DNA of 64,000 nucleotides from Hofstenia miamia (lineage: Eukaryota > Xenacoelomorpha > Acoela > Hofsteniidae), in contig CABFPE010000774.1 in NCBI GenBank assembly GCA_900660155.1, forward strand, positions 137,856 through 201,855. Reading direction: 5' to 3'. Made by a program: the position numbers and the translations under genes. A model generated the notes under the pieces. It was not told where the DNA came from and did no database searches. It saw nothing but the letters and a program-made list of their open reading frames with translations. Positions 11,915 through 23,960 of this stretch are shown here, one piece after another; position 1 is the stretch's first letter; each line of letters opens with the position of its first letter.

Positions 11915-12549
11915 GTATAAGCTTATGTAGAGGTAGAAAACTATTGTTAAATCACATTTTAAAAAGGGTATGTAAAAATACTTGAGGGGGAGGGGTTGCA
12001 GTGCATTTCTTGTGAATCGATTCGACACTATTTGCTTCACATATTTTTCAATATTTTTTTTACCTCTCAACGTTAAAATACTTCAAATGCTTTTTCATGG
12101 TATATCTTTGAATGGGGTTAGTCCGTTTTTTACGATTTTCAAATTATAAAATTTTGGGCAAAGCAGCGAAAGTTGCTTTAGGTAAATATATAAATTAACA
12201 TTCTATACAAAATTTTTGTGAGCTAAATATCTTCAAGTTCATTTTTCAAACACACGGGAAATTTTTATTAGTATTGTGAAAATTCGATAACTCTCAAGCA
12301 GCTTCCTGATGCAGATTGCCTTTACAGAATCGTTTGAAGTTATTATTGTCCAAATTTAAAACGTTTACACTTTACTTTGTCTTTTAATATGCAAATTTCA
12401 TAAAACAAACAAAAAACTTTAAAGACTAACATTTAAATATAATTGAGAAATTCTGTCCCCACACCTTTACCAAATTTTAAAGAGAGCTTAACATTCCGAT
12501 ATTACTATTAATAATTTTGTTAACAAATGCGTATGATACTGTCCAGGAG

Positions 12550-13200
12550 ATTTTTTTTCTTCAATAGCTTTATTTGTTTGCTCCATGCATATGTACAAAT
12601 AAGATATATACATATTTACAAAAATGTACCGAGAATTTTGATATACATATGCTACAAACTAAGCTACAATAAATAAATTACAATGCACACAGATATTTAC
12701 AATTAAAATGGATTAAAAATAAGAAGTTTCGCTACAGTTTTAACATTTTAAGTATTCTGTTATTATTTTGTTCTGATAATAAATTGTGTTTTAACCGTTT
12801 TTTTAAATTCATTTATATTGCTGGCTTTCCTTACACTGATAGGTAAATCGTTCCACAGTTTGCAAAATTTGGTTGCAAGAGAATTTTTCCAGTATTTGCT
12901 TCTTGGATGTATATTGTTTATGAATGTGTTTGCAAGGTGATTATATTTTACATATTTCTTGGTTAGTGCCCTACTACTTGTTTTCATCTGCTTAAACATG
13001 TGTACTAAGCTGTTGTACTTGGTTATAGTAAATGGACGAAGCAATGATAATGTTTGCAGTTTTTTACTAACTTGATGTTTACTAATGGAAAACATGACAC
13101 AGATTGACCAGTTAAGCAATCTATTTATACGCTCATGCTCAGCCGTCCTAATATTGCTTAAAAGAATGCAAGCATATGTATATTGACTGATTTACTGAAA
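12550..13200 (-). pseudogene. 3' end of a LINE (non-LTR retrotransposon): reverse transcriptase C-terminus plus 3' tail
   Basis: On the - strand an open frame runs from about 13191 to the stop at 12763. An in-frame TAA (13192-13194) closes it upstream. The peptide includes NIRTAEHERINRLLNW and ends with KLWNDLPISVRKA followed by NINEFKKTVKTQFI. This 'LWN-LP ... F K ... K' ending is the usual C-terminus of Jockey/CR1/I-type LINE ORF2 proteins. Below the stop a ~190-bp 3' UTR ends with AATAAA (on + as TTTATT at 12569-12574) and a run of eight A (12551-12558), consistent with a retrotransposed 3' end. The catalytic reverse transcriptase core is absent, so it is a typical 5'-truncated copy. Family assignment rests on the C-terminal motif only. 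Confidence 0.75.
12569..12574 (-). promoter_or_regulatory. LINE polyadenylation signal
   Basis: AATAAA on the - strand, 11 bases before the terminal A run of the LINE 3' end. Confidence 0.6.
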
Positions 13201-14670
13201 ATTATATATTCGAGACAACTTAATGCAATGTTTATCGCTAAATTTATTGTTATAAACTTCATTAGAAATATCCTAGCCTGTGCATGTACAGTCATTATTA
13301 AATCTGACTAGAGCACCTCTCAGTCCATTGGAAAAGTTTCAAACATAAGCTGAAATTCCTTCGAGCTCATCGCAAATTCAGTGGGAAAATATTTACGTTA
13401 TTATTTTTGCAAAATGCACATTTTAAAAAATTCTGACAATGAAAACGAAATAATTATTTTGCGGCTAATTATTTATAATACCTTTGCAAACTGCTTTAAG
13501 CAGGAATAAATCTTTATTTTTCAAAACACTTCATTAATACAATATAAAAATGTTTTAATTCAAAGCTGTGAACTTGATGCCCTCTGGATGTCCTACAGCT
13601 TTGTGGTGGGTCAAATATTGAGGGCTTCTTCTTCATAGGTGTAGATGTCAATAATGATAGCTGCAGTGAAAGAAAATCTTTTTCAATCTCTGATTGAATT
13701 TTGTTAAAAAATTTTAATAGGGACAGACATTTTTGAGGTCATTTTTGTGTTATATATAAGACTAATAATGTAGTGGTGGATTGGATTCAAATGGTGTTTA
13801 TTAAAGGCTAAGCAAATGAAAATTACTGTGAAAAGTTAAAACACAGTTTTTACAAAATAAAGGTTTTTATCAAATCAATTGCAATATTGAAGAATATATC
13901 ACAGTTTGCTTTAAAATGTAAGTATTTCAATATTATGAACTACTTTGTTGTTCTCATAAAACATAATTAAAATTTATTGCATAATGGATGAAAAACATAT
14001 CACCCATAAACATATGTTGTAATTACTCGAGCGGATTCTTAGAGTATTGTTTTAAACACCATGGGAAGCATAGTTATACCATTTTATCATACATCTAAAA
14101 TATCCACATTTCAAAATTGTCCAAAATCTTCCCTGCAGAGGAAATGACGTAAATGAGTTCTCATATAGTTTTCAAAAACATCTGATTTTTTACCTTTCAT
14201 TAATCAAAACCATTGTTACTTTCATATCTTGAATATATTATTTCACTAAAAATCAAATTCTAGTTGAATTTTATTGAGATCTGAAGAAACTTGACAAAAA
14301 ACTCTAACGATCTCGGGCCGCTGTTTTAAAGCAAAATCCTACTAATACAATATTTCTTACAACTTCCATCTAAGATATTAACGTCGTCTTTACCGCATTT
14401 TACCAAGCCTATAATCCTTAATATCAAAAGTCGGAACATCAAAGAGCATACGTCAATAGTTAGTGAGAACTTTTTTTAATTAGCGACCTGCCAAAAGTGA
14501 TATCAAAGTGACATGTTATTTGCTATTGCGGTTCTTATTCTTGAAGTATCGTTTTGATTTTTGGATTAAGACATGATTCTTATCGACTAGGCTGTTTGCA
14601 TTGGCGTAGCCAGGATTTCCGCCCAGGTTGTACTTAAAATTAGAATAAAAGCTAAGTGGGCTAAAAATGA
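13201..14670. other. Gene-free AT-rich sequence
   Basis: The one recognisable piece is TTGGCGTAGCCAGG at 14601-14614, which resembles a transposon end seen at several places in this window. I see nothing else. Confidence 0.45.
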
Positions 14671-15262
14671 ATAACCCAGTAATGCTAAAATTTCAAAATT
14701 TCAGGCTAAAAGGAGTTAGAACATTCGTTGAATTTTGTTCAATGCTTATGACAGAAAACACATTTAAGTTCTAAATTCCTAATTTAGATAAAATATAAAT
14801 TGTAAAGTACAGGCATTAAATATTTGGTTATTTGAAGTAATCTTAATATGTAAAACAATAATGAGCTCAAAACAATACACTTTTTGGTTTTTATACATTG
14901 AGGTAATACCCAGTAGTCATAATTAGGTTCATTGATTGTAGATTAAAAAAAGAATAAACGATATTTNATAACCCAGTAATGCTAAAATTTCAAAATTTCA
15001 GGCTAAAAGGAGTTAGAGCATTCGTTGACGTTTGTTAAATGCTTTTGACAGAAAACACATTTAAGTTCTAAATTCCTAATTTAGATAAAATATAAATTGT
15101 AAAATACAAGCATGAAGTATTTGGTTATTCGAAGTACTCTTAATATGTAAAACAATAATGAACTCAAAACAATACACTTTTTAGATTTATACATTGAGGT
15201 AATACCCAGTAGTCATAATTAGGTTCATTGATTGTAGATTAAAAAAAGAATAAACGATATAT
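14671..15262. repeat. Direct duplication (~295 bp x 2) joined by one N
   Basis: The segment 14671-14966 is repeated at 14968 to about 15262, and the single N at 14967 sits exactly between the copies. The copies are roughly 95% identical with scattered substitutions (for example AGAACATTCGTTGAATTTTG versus AGAGCATTCGTTGACGTTTG). This fits two haplotypes or overlapping contig ends placed side by side, though a true diverged tandem repeat is possible. Confidence 0.85.
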
Positions 15263-15878
15263 ATTTTGTAGCACTTATATGAAAAGCAGAACATGTGATT
15301 TTGTCGTGTGTTTTGAAAATGTATAAAAAACATATAAAAATTTGTTATTAAATTCAATTATGCAAACGTATCTTCAACTAGGCAACCATTCGTTCTTATT
15401 CTAAGAATATATTCATGTATGTTATAGATGTTCTTCTTATTAACACGAATGTATAGAATAATCTTGTTTGATTTATTGATTAATTGCAATTCCAAAAGAA
15501 GCTCAATTTGAAATATACTTAATACGAAAATAATTGATTCACTAGCACACCACTTCAATCTCTTAAATTTAGATTTCGATATAATAGTTACTAATTATAG
15601 TTCTTTTTAATTATAATAGTCTACTGTAAAATAATTGGCTTCAAAGGAATCATGCTGAAAACAAGAAATAGAAAAAATTCTTCTATGTTTTCCCATTTTT
15701 GACTAATGAAAAAGTGCTAAAATTGTGTAGTTGATGCCCTAAATAAGTGCATTATCAGTTTAGCCAAGATACGTTTAGTGCAATTACTATATCGCACTTA
15801 TTTTTAGCACTCCTGGTTTCGCTTCCGATGTCTCATCCTAGAGGAAGAATAGTAAGGCTTATATATTAATTCTCTACT

Positions 15879-15904
15879 TATATATATATATATATATATA
15901 TATA
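15879..15904. repeat. (TA)n microsatellite
   Basis: About 13 TA units. Confidence 0.96.
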
Positions 15905-16510
15905 GATTATTAGCAGTTTTCTTTTCAAGATAGGAAGTGAAAATAAATAAGTACTAATCAACAAATTAAAAAAGGTGTTTAACATATTATAGGACTGTTA
16001 GGCCAATAATATATGCTTTGCTTTGGCAATGAAAAACTTGACATAGGTCCAGAAAAAAGCTTTTCTCACAATAATGAAGGCAATTCAGTCAATCAGTTGC
16101 TAAACTTAGAATGTGAAACTTGCTTTCATTAGAAAATCAAAATCCTCAAATTTTTCAAAATGATTGACTTGATTTGTTTCTTAGCAATGAGAAATGCCTT
16201 TTGCTGGACTTCAATCGATATTATGTTGCATTATGCCTGCCATGCAATATAAAGTCTAAAATTTACGAGCTATGTTGCATGGAATTGCTAAGAAGTCAAT
16301 TAAAGCAAAAAAGTGTCTTTGTAACTGGTTTCCACAGTTGCCCTAATGTGTAGATATCTACGCGAAGCATACCATATACCTATGGAGTGTCTTTATTAAT
16401 ATATTTGAATAAGATAATATATGAAATGCAAAATTTAAATGCTTAACACTAAGCTGTCCAGCCTGAGTTTGAGGATACAAAACCTAAGATGATTTAGAAA
16501 TTTTGTTACA

Positions 16511-16822
16511 TTGGCACATTTATTGGTGATTATCTCTCATTTAATGATGAACATCTATTCAAAAAATGATTTCTGTGGTGATTTAAAAAGCATTCTCCCC
16601 ACATCTAGTCTCAGAGAATCACGAAGCGCATCAACTAATCTCAACCATTTTTTCTGTAAATGGACCACTTATCCCTGCATAAGACGTGCCGTGCCAATAT
16701 TAGAGGAAGATAACAAGAATCTAAAACTTCGTGTAAAGGATGCTGCTCACAGTAATTATGAAATAAAAACACATTTCTATCTGCGGCGATACTGGATTTT
16801 AGACACCTTTATTAGTTTATGA
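16511..16822 (+). other. Unassigned 103-codon open frame
   Basis: The second half (NLNHFFCKWTTYPCIRRAVP, then LKLRVKDAAHSNYEIKTHFY) is charged, not simple-sequence, and less AT-rich than the surroundings, so it could be an exon or transposon fragment. I do not recognise the family. No convincing splice sites or start context were found, and the N-terminal third looks like chance AT-rich translation. Confidence 0.2.
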
Positions 16823-16920
16823 GCTACGAGCCTCGGAAGCATATTATTTGAAAAGAAAAACTTAACATAAGGCAAAATTAAGCTTCGTTTTTTAAAGTTG
16901 ATACAGCGGCTAATCAAGGG

Positions 16921-16921
<1 letters not shown>

Positions 16922-16952
<31 letters not shown>
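16922..16952. repeat. (TA)n microsatellite
   Basis: About 15 TA units followed by a T run. Confidence 0.97.
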
Positions 16953-16955
<3 letters not shown>

Positions 16956-19498
16956 TTTTACTGTACGCAAACAATCGTTTTAAAAAATGTGCATACAATT
17001 TATAACTAGCAGTAGTTTGACACATAAGAATGAAGTGTTCTATAAGGAAAATTTAATTAGTTAATGAAAGTAGTATGTTATGAATGCAGAAATCTCATAG
17101 CGTGCAGTTACTACGTTGAGTTATCTGCAAACTTTACAAATGGAGAATATGCGATGTCGTTGATTGTGAACTGATTTTTAGAAATGTCGAAATTTTATTT
17201 ATTACCAATTTTTGTATTATATTGTATTCATTAGCTCCTGTCACAAGTTCTTGCCAAATGTTTGTAGGTTTTGCTGACGCCTGTTTTTTAGTATAATCAT
17301 TCATCGTCGCCAGAACCTTCCCAGGGGGACCAAAAGAATTCAAATCTTTGCNCAAAAAAATAATTTCTTGTATACACTTATTTCAAAAATCTACACAATA
17401 TACTAATTATAAAAAACTACAGTGCCTTATTGCGCCACTTTTCAAAAACTGATTATCATAAGAGAAAGGAGCTGGACTAAACCTCATCAATTAAAATTTA
17501 ATGTGTTATTTTTCAGACACAATTTTTAATGACCACAGTTGATTGAATAATTCTGTGTTATACAGAATTTTAATGCATCGGATTAAAAGCGTGAATGTGA
17601 TACATTTTTTATAACCCATATAAATCAGCAGGCTAAACGCCTTTATAAATCAGATAGTTGAATCCTTTCCGGAATTTTTTTCAAATTCACCTGCAATTAA
17701 AATTTCAAATAGTTTTTATTTAGTGTAGAGCTATTGACATTGATAATCGATTAAGTAAACGTGTCAATATTGGATTTGGTTGGAGTGGGCTGTGTAAATA
17801 TGAAAGAGGTTGCTTCAATGCAAAATGTTAGTTCAGCTGCACCACATTAACGATGCTAAGTTGTGAAAAAACCAAAATTAGAACAGAACATCGAGTGCTC
17901 TCAAATTTATAAATTTTCCAATTTCGTGGAAAATTCTAACTTAAGGATTTTCCATTCCTGTGCATTCCTATGCATATCCACAATATGATCTAGAATTGAA
18001 AAGCATTGCAAGGCTATATTTTCATTGATTCTTCCTTTCTGTTGTGTTCTATAAAATGCTACAAAGGCAACTAATTAGGTCTAGATTTGATTTTGAATAA
18101 TTTCAGGGAATTTGTGAATTTGATTAATTTAGCTTGATGCATCAAAGCAATTTCACTAACATTCCAAATTTGTTCTTAAGATTTAAGAAAAAAAAGTTGC
18201 ATCAGTAGCGTATGCAGGATCCTCTGCGGGAGGATTTCTCAGTTGTGTTCAACCTGAATGATCAAGAGTGGTGAAGGCCAGCTAAATTCTCAAAATATTG
18301 AAAAACGTGTAAAATATTATTGATATTGAGCTTGCTATTATCATGGAGATCTGCTATTATACATGGAGGCGAATAACCATTAAATTTATTTCATTGGCTG
18401 TCATCTTTCGTCGATCAGATTTTGTGCGACACAAATTTTCTGCACGCAATACAAAAACAGCCTACATGTATAATACCAGAACTCCATGCTATTATTCTGA
18501 TGAAGTGTGAACATAGATAGAATTAATCTTTGCCGATTACAAATGTATGCTTATTTTTAAAAGTATTATAAATAAAAATGTTCTTAAGAAATGTAAATAG
18601 TGTGTAATGGCAAGCTTATTCGTACTTGATAAAATTAATCGCATTCACTCGTATCCCTAGTATGGACTGGTAAATATATATATTGCACCATTATGCAATC
18701 GAAAGTCGTTGTTTTCTGATGTTTTGCTTTGAAGGTCACACATTGTTTAACTATCGGAAGCATCGGCGTTTGAAGGTCGAGGAGAACCTTCGTTGAATCC
18801 CTATTTAATTAAATTTAAAACTCCTAAATAGATTTATAGCCAGCATATTAAATCATTTCTTAAATACTTGTTCTAATCAAATAAATTTCAATTGTGTTCT
18901 AACATAGACTTTGTTGAAGAATTTTTTTACTTGTATTCTGGAAAATTTTATAGTTGATAATTGAAATGATTATGAATAACCCATGTTGACGGTGAGTTTT
19001 TCATATTGTGTCTCTAAACTCGTAGCAAGTTAATTCTTTGGCGTCAGAAATAAAATCATGTCAGTCAGCTACCAATAAACTTGGGAAATTTCCAAATATC
19101 CTCAAGACGCACTGGTACTTAAGAATGAACTTTAATATTTATTTTTTACAAGACCTGTCACTCTAGTGTTTAGTAGGAAGATTAACAAAAAGAAACCTGA
19201 ATTACTCAATTAGAACAGATGTGTTACAAATTCATTTTGTTTAATTTTAACACGCATTGAATGAAACTGAATGAAAAGTAGAAACCATGTTAAATCTATA
19301 TTTACTTAAAGTTAATGATGGATATTTTGAGTAATAACATTACTGACAGAATATAAAATCAAGGGACACCTGCTCTTGCTTTCAAATATCATGATTTTGG
19401 AAATAGCCAGGCAACAACAACTGATTTCTCACAGATTAAATATTTTTGCATAAAAGTTCAAGTTTGATAAGAGAAGTCCCTATATATTTAAGATTGCA

Positions 19499-19501
<3 letters not shown>

Positions 19502-19532
<31 letters not shown>

Positions 19533-19696
19533 NNNNNNNNNNNNNNNNNNNNNNNNNNNNNNNNNNNNNNNNNNNNNNNNNNNNNNNNNNNNNNNNNNNN
19601 NNNNNNNNNNNNNNNNNNNNNNNNNNNNNNNNNNNNNNNNNNNNNNNNNNNNNNNNNNNNNNNNNNNNNNNNNNNNNNNNNNNTATATATATATAT
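19502..19696. repeat. (TA)n microsatellite containing an assembly gap
   Basis: TA units run from 19502 to 19532, then 151 N bases (19533-19683), then more TA units to 19696. The gap is most simply an unassembled (TA)n expansion; its true length is unknown. Confidence 0.95.
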
Positions 19697-22600
19697 TGCA
19701 TAGTTAAATGTCCTGAATGCAAACAACAATCCTAGTGCTACATGACTGTGGTAAAATTATTTTCCTGAAATCTGAAATATATAATTTAGGAACCTGAATT
19801 TTTTGTGTTTAGTATTATTTTTAGCCGTTGAAAGGAAATGTAGCACTTATTTAACAAAGGCTGGGAGAGATTTAACCACCCCTTCCCCAATTGAGATATT
19901 CGCTAATCAAAGAACTTTAGCTCAATATCTAAAGCAAACAACAAATTTCGAATTTGCTGTAGTTGCATATATTTTCTATAAATATAAAATATATTTTTTA
20001 TAATGCTTCCTTGTCTGGGGATAACTAATGGAAAGTTGATATCAGGATTAGCATGGCAATGGTCTAATACTACTGAGAGGTAATTTATCGCTTTGCTCCA
20101 CCCGTAGATGCATTCAATTCTGTATCATCGCATAATGTCTCCTTCATTAGGAATATTTGGTTTCTTGGAAACTTCACATTAATAAAGCTAACGGCTTTTA
20201 CTCACTAATGAATTCAATAGTATTCGACTTTAAAGTGTAAATTAGAATGCTGTATTTTCTTCAAAAAATCAGATTTTATTTAAATCTGCACTTAAAATAC
20301 AATTTAAATAATTATATGTTTTAAGAAGTTCCGACATCACAAAATTATCAGTAAATTCACAGGTTTACAGTTGGGTCAAAGGCGAATTGAGTTGAATGAA
20401 ATCTCCAATAGAATTTGTCCGAAGTATAACCAGAAAGCAAGATGTAATATCGATTTTCTATTAAAATCAATAAAGACTTTTTATCAAGAACTTATTTCTG
20501 CTTTCTTCAAGAAACTGATAAATCACGTGATTGAAGTATTCATTTAATTTCAATTAAAATAGAACATTAAACTGTTAAATTGTTTCATTTTCAAGAACAG
20601 ATTCTGTAGTATGACATAAGCAGAATGAATTATGTTCGAAATAATTTGTGGAATTATGATTTCTTAATGTTCGAGGAAGGGGTTAGAGATTTAGGGAAGG
20701 AATATAACAGTCCATACTCCTACAATGATTGCTCGCTTTTTTAAAAATATCTTGAAAATTTACACAATTTCATAAATTAATTTCCTATATTCATGAATTT
20801 TTCTCTTTTAATCAAAAGAATTTTATCTTTTAATACTACTCTAGAGTAATTAATTTTTTGAAATTGCACATTAAAAATTATATATTGGAACCAAGAGAAT
20901 AACTGCTAGTTTAACATAACAGTTATAATATTTATATTTAGAAAGGATGATCTTGAAAAATATTTTAATGATGTATATAGTGCACAATTAATTGGTAGTT
21001 TCTTGTGGTTTAGTGTCACTGCCTTGAGGTAAATAAAGGTTGTCTGATCACGTATACAAGCATTATGATTGGTTCGGGGTAAGTCAAATCATCTATACAC
21101 TTCGATCTTGTTGCGATTGTATACATTTTTTGTACTAGGTGTTACCATGCTTTGAATGTGCTTATAATATAAAATGGTTAATTAAAAAATGTCATATGCT
21201 AAAATTGTGAATAAAAATCATTTTTCCAATGTATGATGATCACATTTATTAATTATTTCGTTCCTAAAATGTTAAAAACACACCATATGGTTAGTTTAAA
21301 GTTTATTCATTTATTAAATATCTAATACAGCTCATTGAAATCAGTTTCCTAATATTAAACAAAATTTATGGTTCATACATCATTTACCAGAAAACGTAAA
21401 CTGTAATAATTTAAATAATTCTTAGAATTGGAGGCCTCAACATCGCAAGGAAAGAAATAGATGATAATTCGAAATTTGTTAAAAGGTCATGTTTTTGAAA
21501 ATCAATGGAGCACTTAAAGAAAAATAATTTTCCACACGTTTTTGTGGCAGGGCTTGGACGAGAAAGATAAAAATTCTTTACAATTTAATATGGACCGTGT
21601 CGGATCAGAATGATAACAATTTCATATGTGTCGAGTAGGATCCACACTTTTTTGGTTTTTCTAAAACATCATTAAGTTATAATCGCCTTAATTAATATAA
21701 ATATAGACTTATACTAACAAAAATTATTATTTCTTGAAATTAAGTGTTGTAATTTTATATAATTATTTATACATATCAATATTAAATTTAAATATTCAAT
21801 TAAAATTTCATTAAAAATTTACTATTCTTACTAAAAAATTTTCTAATAGAAAGCAAGAAAGCTTTTCAAATAAGCAAATAATGTCTAAAAAATATGAAAT
21901 TATATTTCTATTTTCATATTACTGTAATTTGACTTACACTAAAGCAAGAGTTTCGTAGCACACATGGTGGTAAAGCAGTCATTGACTACCATAGACAGTT
22001 TACAGCGATAATTATACAATATAAAATTTTATCAGAGTATCATTACTTTTTATTCCTGTATCTTTATCTACAAATACTGCTGTTTACCAGCACCACAAGT
22101 GCTGAATTTAAAGACAAAACAATGTGAACTTCAAAATTACAATCACAGAGGGACCTACTTAAGCCGCATGTGAAAAACATATATTAAAATGTGTACTACC
22201 AATATACATGTATATATTTAATGGAAAAGTCTTGCACATATATAATTTTGTTAAATAACGTCAATTGCAATTAATCCAATTAAATCGGAGGAATTTTAAG
22301 CTTGTTTTGTATTGTTGCTGGAATAAACATTATACGAATTAAAGTAAAAACCAATATATTAAAGTTAAAATTCACTAGAATCAAGTTGTTCATACAAGTG
22401 AAGATTCATTTTTGTATGGGTGAAATAATCAGTGAACTATCCTCGTGAATGTTTGTTGTTTTGAATCATTAATGATAAATATTAATAAAATTTCAGAATT
22501 TTTTTGCAATTTTTCACAATAATCAATTTGGTAGTCCACTTACAATTTTTTCAATTTTTTCTAAGGAATATTATGTAATTACTTGAGGCTATAACATTGT

Positions 22601-22880
22601 TAATAAAATTATTTTCAATATCTAAAATAAATGAATAATTTTCAGGATGTACTGAAAGTTATTGAAATTTTTGCTTGGAATAGGGCTGAATGTATCCTTC
22701 TATTGGCTTCATAAATAATGGAAGTTACATGCATAATTCAAATGATATTGGTTTTTTTGGAAATGTAGCTTTATTGCCATAAGAGATTAAAACTTCCTTG
22801 GTAAAAGACTAAATCAATTCACATTCATAGCAACTGGTTAAAGGCACTTAGCATATTATATAATTCTAGTGAATTTTATG
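19697..22880. other. Gene-free AT-rich sequence
   Basis: I see no conserved coding segment, RNA gene or notable repeat. Open frames here are short and unremarkable. Confidence 0.5.
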
Positions 22881-22884
22881 ATAA

Positions 22885-23118
22885 TGTGATCAAGACCTGA
22901 TCCAGCAATTTTAGTTAGGAGGGTCGTGCGCATCCTAATTTTTCTTATACTTAGCATTACAAAAACAAGCACACATTTTTTGAAATCTTGTTTAATTAAA
23001 TAATACAGAGCACAATTAATATATTTTAATTTAATAAATCTACCCAATGTATTTTTTGGAATTTGCAGATTAGGGTGGATGGCGGGCTCTTCTCTGAATC
23101 CGCCAATGATGATTAACC
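22885..23118 (-). mobile_element. Possible short DNA-transposon remnant with GGCGGATTC-type end
   Basis: Read on the - strand the segment starts ATTGGCGGATTCAGAGAAGA and continues with a GCCCGCC-rich stretch. It ends with an inverted, degraded GGATC word near 22890. This matches the TGGCGGATCCAG... style of terminus common to non-autonomous hAT-like elements. A target-site duplication is not clear and no transposase is encoded. Confidence 0.3.
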
Positions 23119-23479
23119 CAACTAACTGCAAGTCAAAACGACTAAAAATGTATTTGTTTAAAGAAAATTTTTTACTGCTTTGCTTAGACTACGACATATT
23201 TTGGCCAGGCAACCGGACTAGTGAGTGCATTTTTTTTAATTTCGCCTAGTAAACCTTCAATTTAGTTGAAGATAGAACATAAGAGAAAATATTAACTAAT
23301 ATCTGATGCTGATATTAAAATTGAGGGTGGGCGGGCGAAATTTGATTCAGCAAACACATAATTCAACATTTTTATCCTTAGAATAACAGCAGACATTAGC
23401 TTAACCATTCCGAAATGTCTCTCATCACGATTCCAGTACAATTTTACAATATATTTTTAGATTCTGAATGCAAAGCCTC

Positions 23480-23960
23480 ACACCGAAAGTAGCTGGATCT
23501 ACATCAACACAAGACAACCCCAACAGCATTCACCAAAAACATACTCAACCCAATCCAAAATGAGATTCTTAAATAGGACAAAGCCCAACCACGCCTAACC
23601 ATCTTAAATTCAATTACTTTGACGTCCATCACAACACCTCATATATTGAAATGCTGATAAAGTATGATCTTAAGCAAACCTCATCAAAGCACATTATTTC
23701 CTGATAAATTGAAACCTTTTTGAGGTCATAAAATATTTTAATGTCAACGGCAACCTTATATTTAAAGCTTGGTCAATATTATCAATTGATGAAATCGATA
23801 AAATTTTGAAAAACATAAGCCAACCAAATTTAACCCGACCCAATAGCCTTGATTAAATGTCCGCACCAAGCCAACGCACTACATTCAAAATTAAAAACAG
23901 CCAAGCTCATGGGTTGACCCAACCCACCTGCAGCACAGATTACGTAACCCATCAACATGA
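23480..23960. repeat. C-rich degenerate block with CCCAACC / CCCGACCC words
   Basis: On the + strand C greatly exceeds G here, unlike the flanks. Words such as CAACCCCAACAGC, CAACCCAATCC, AACCCGACCCAATAGCC and GACCCAACCCACC recur irregularly. It reads as an old, decayed short-unit repeat and not as coding sequence. A 78-codon open frame across part of it (23857-24093) is probably a by-product of the low stop content. Confidence 0.45.

Larger units (their letters stand above)
15263..19435. other. Gene-free AT-rich sequence
   Basis: It holds (TA)n tracts at 15879-15904 and 16922-16952, an isolated N at 17352, an unassigned open frame at 16511-16822, and a transposon-end-like CAGTAGCGTATGCAGGAT at 18203. 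No other feature is supported. Confidence 0.45.
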
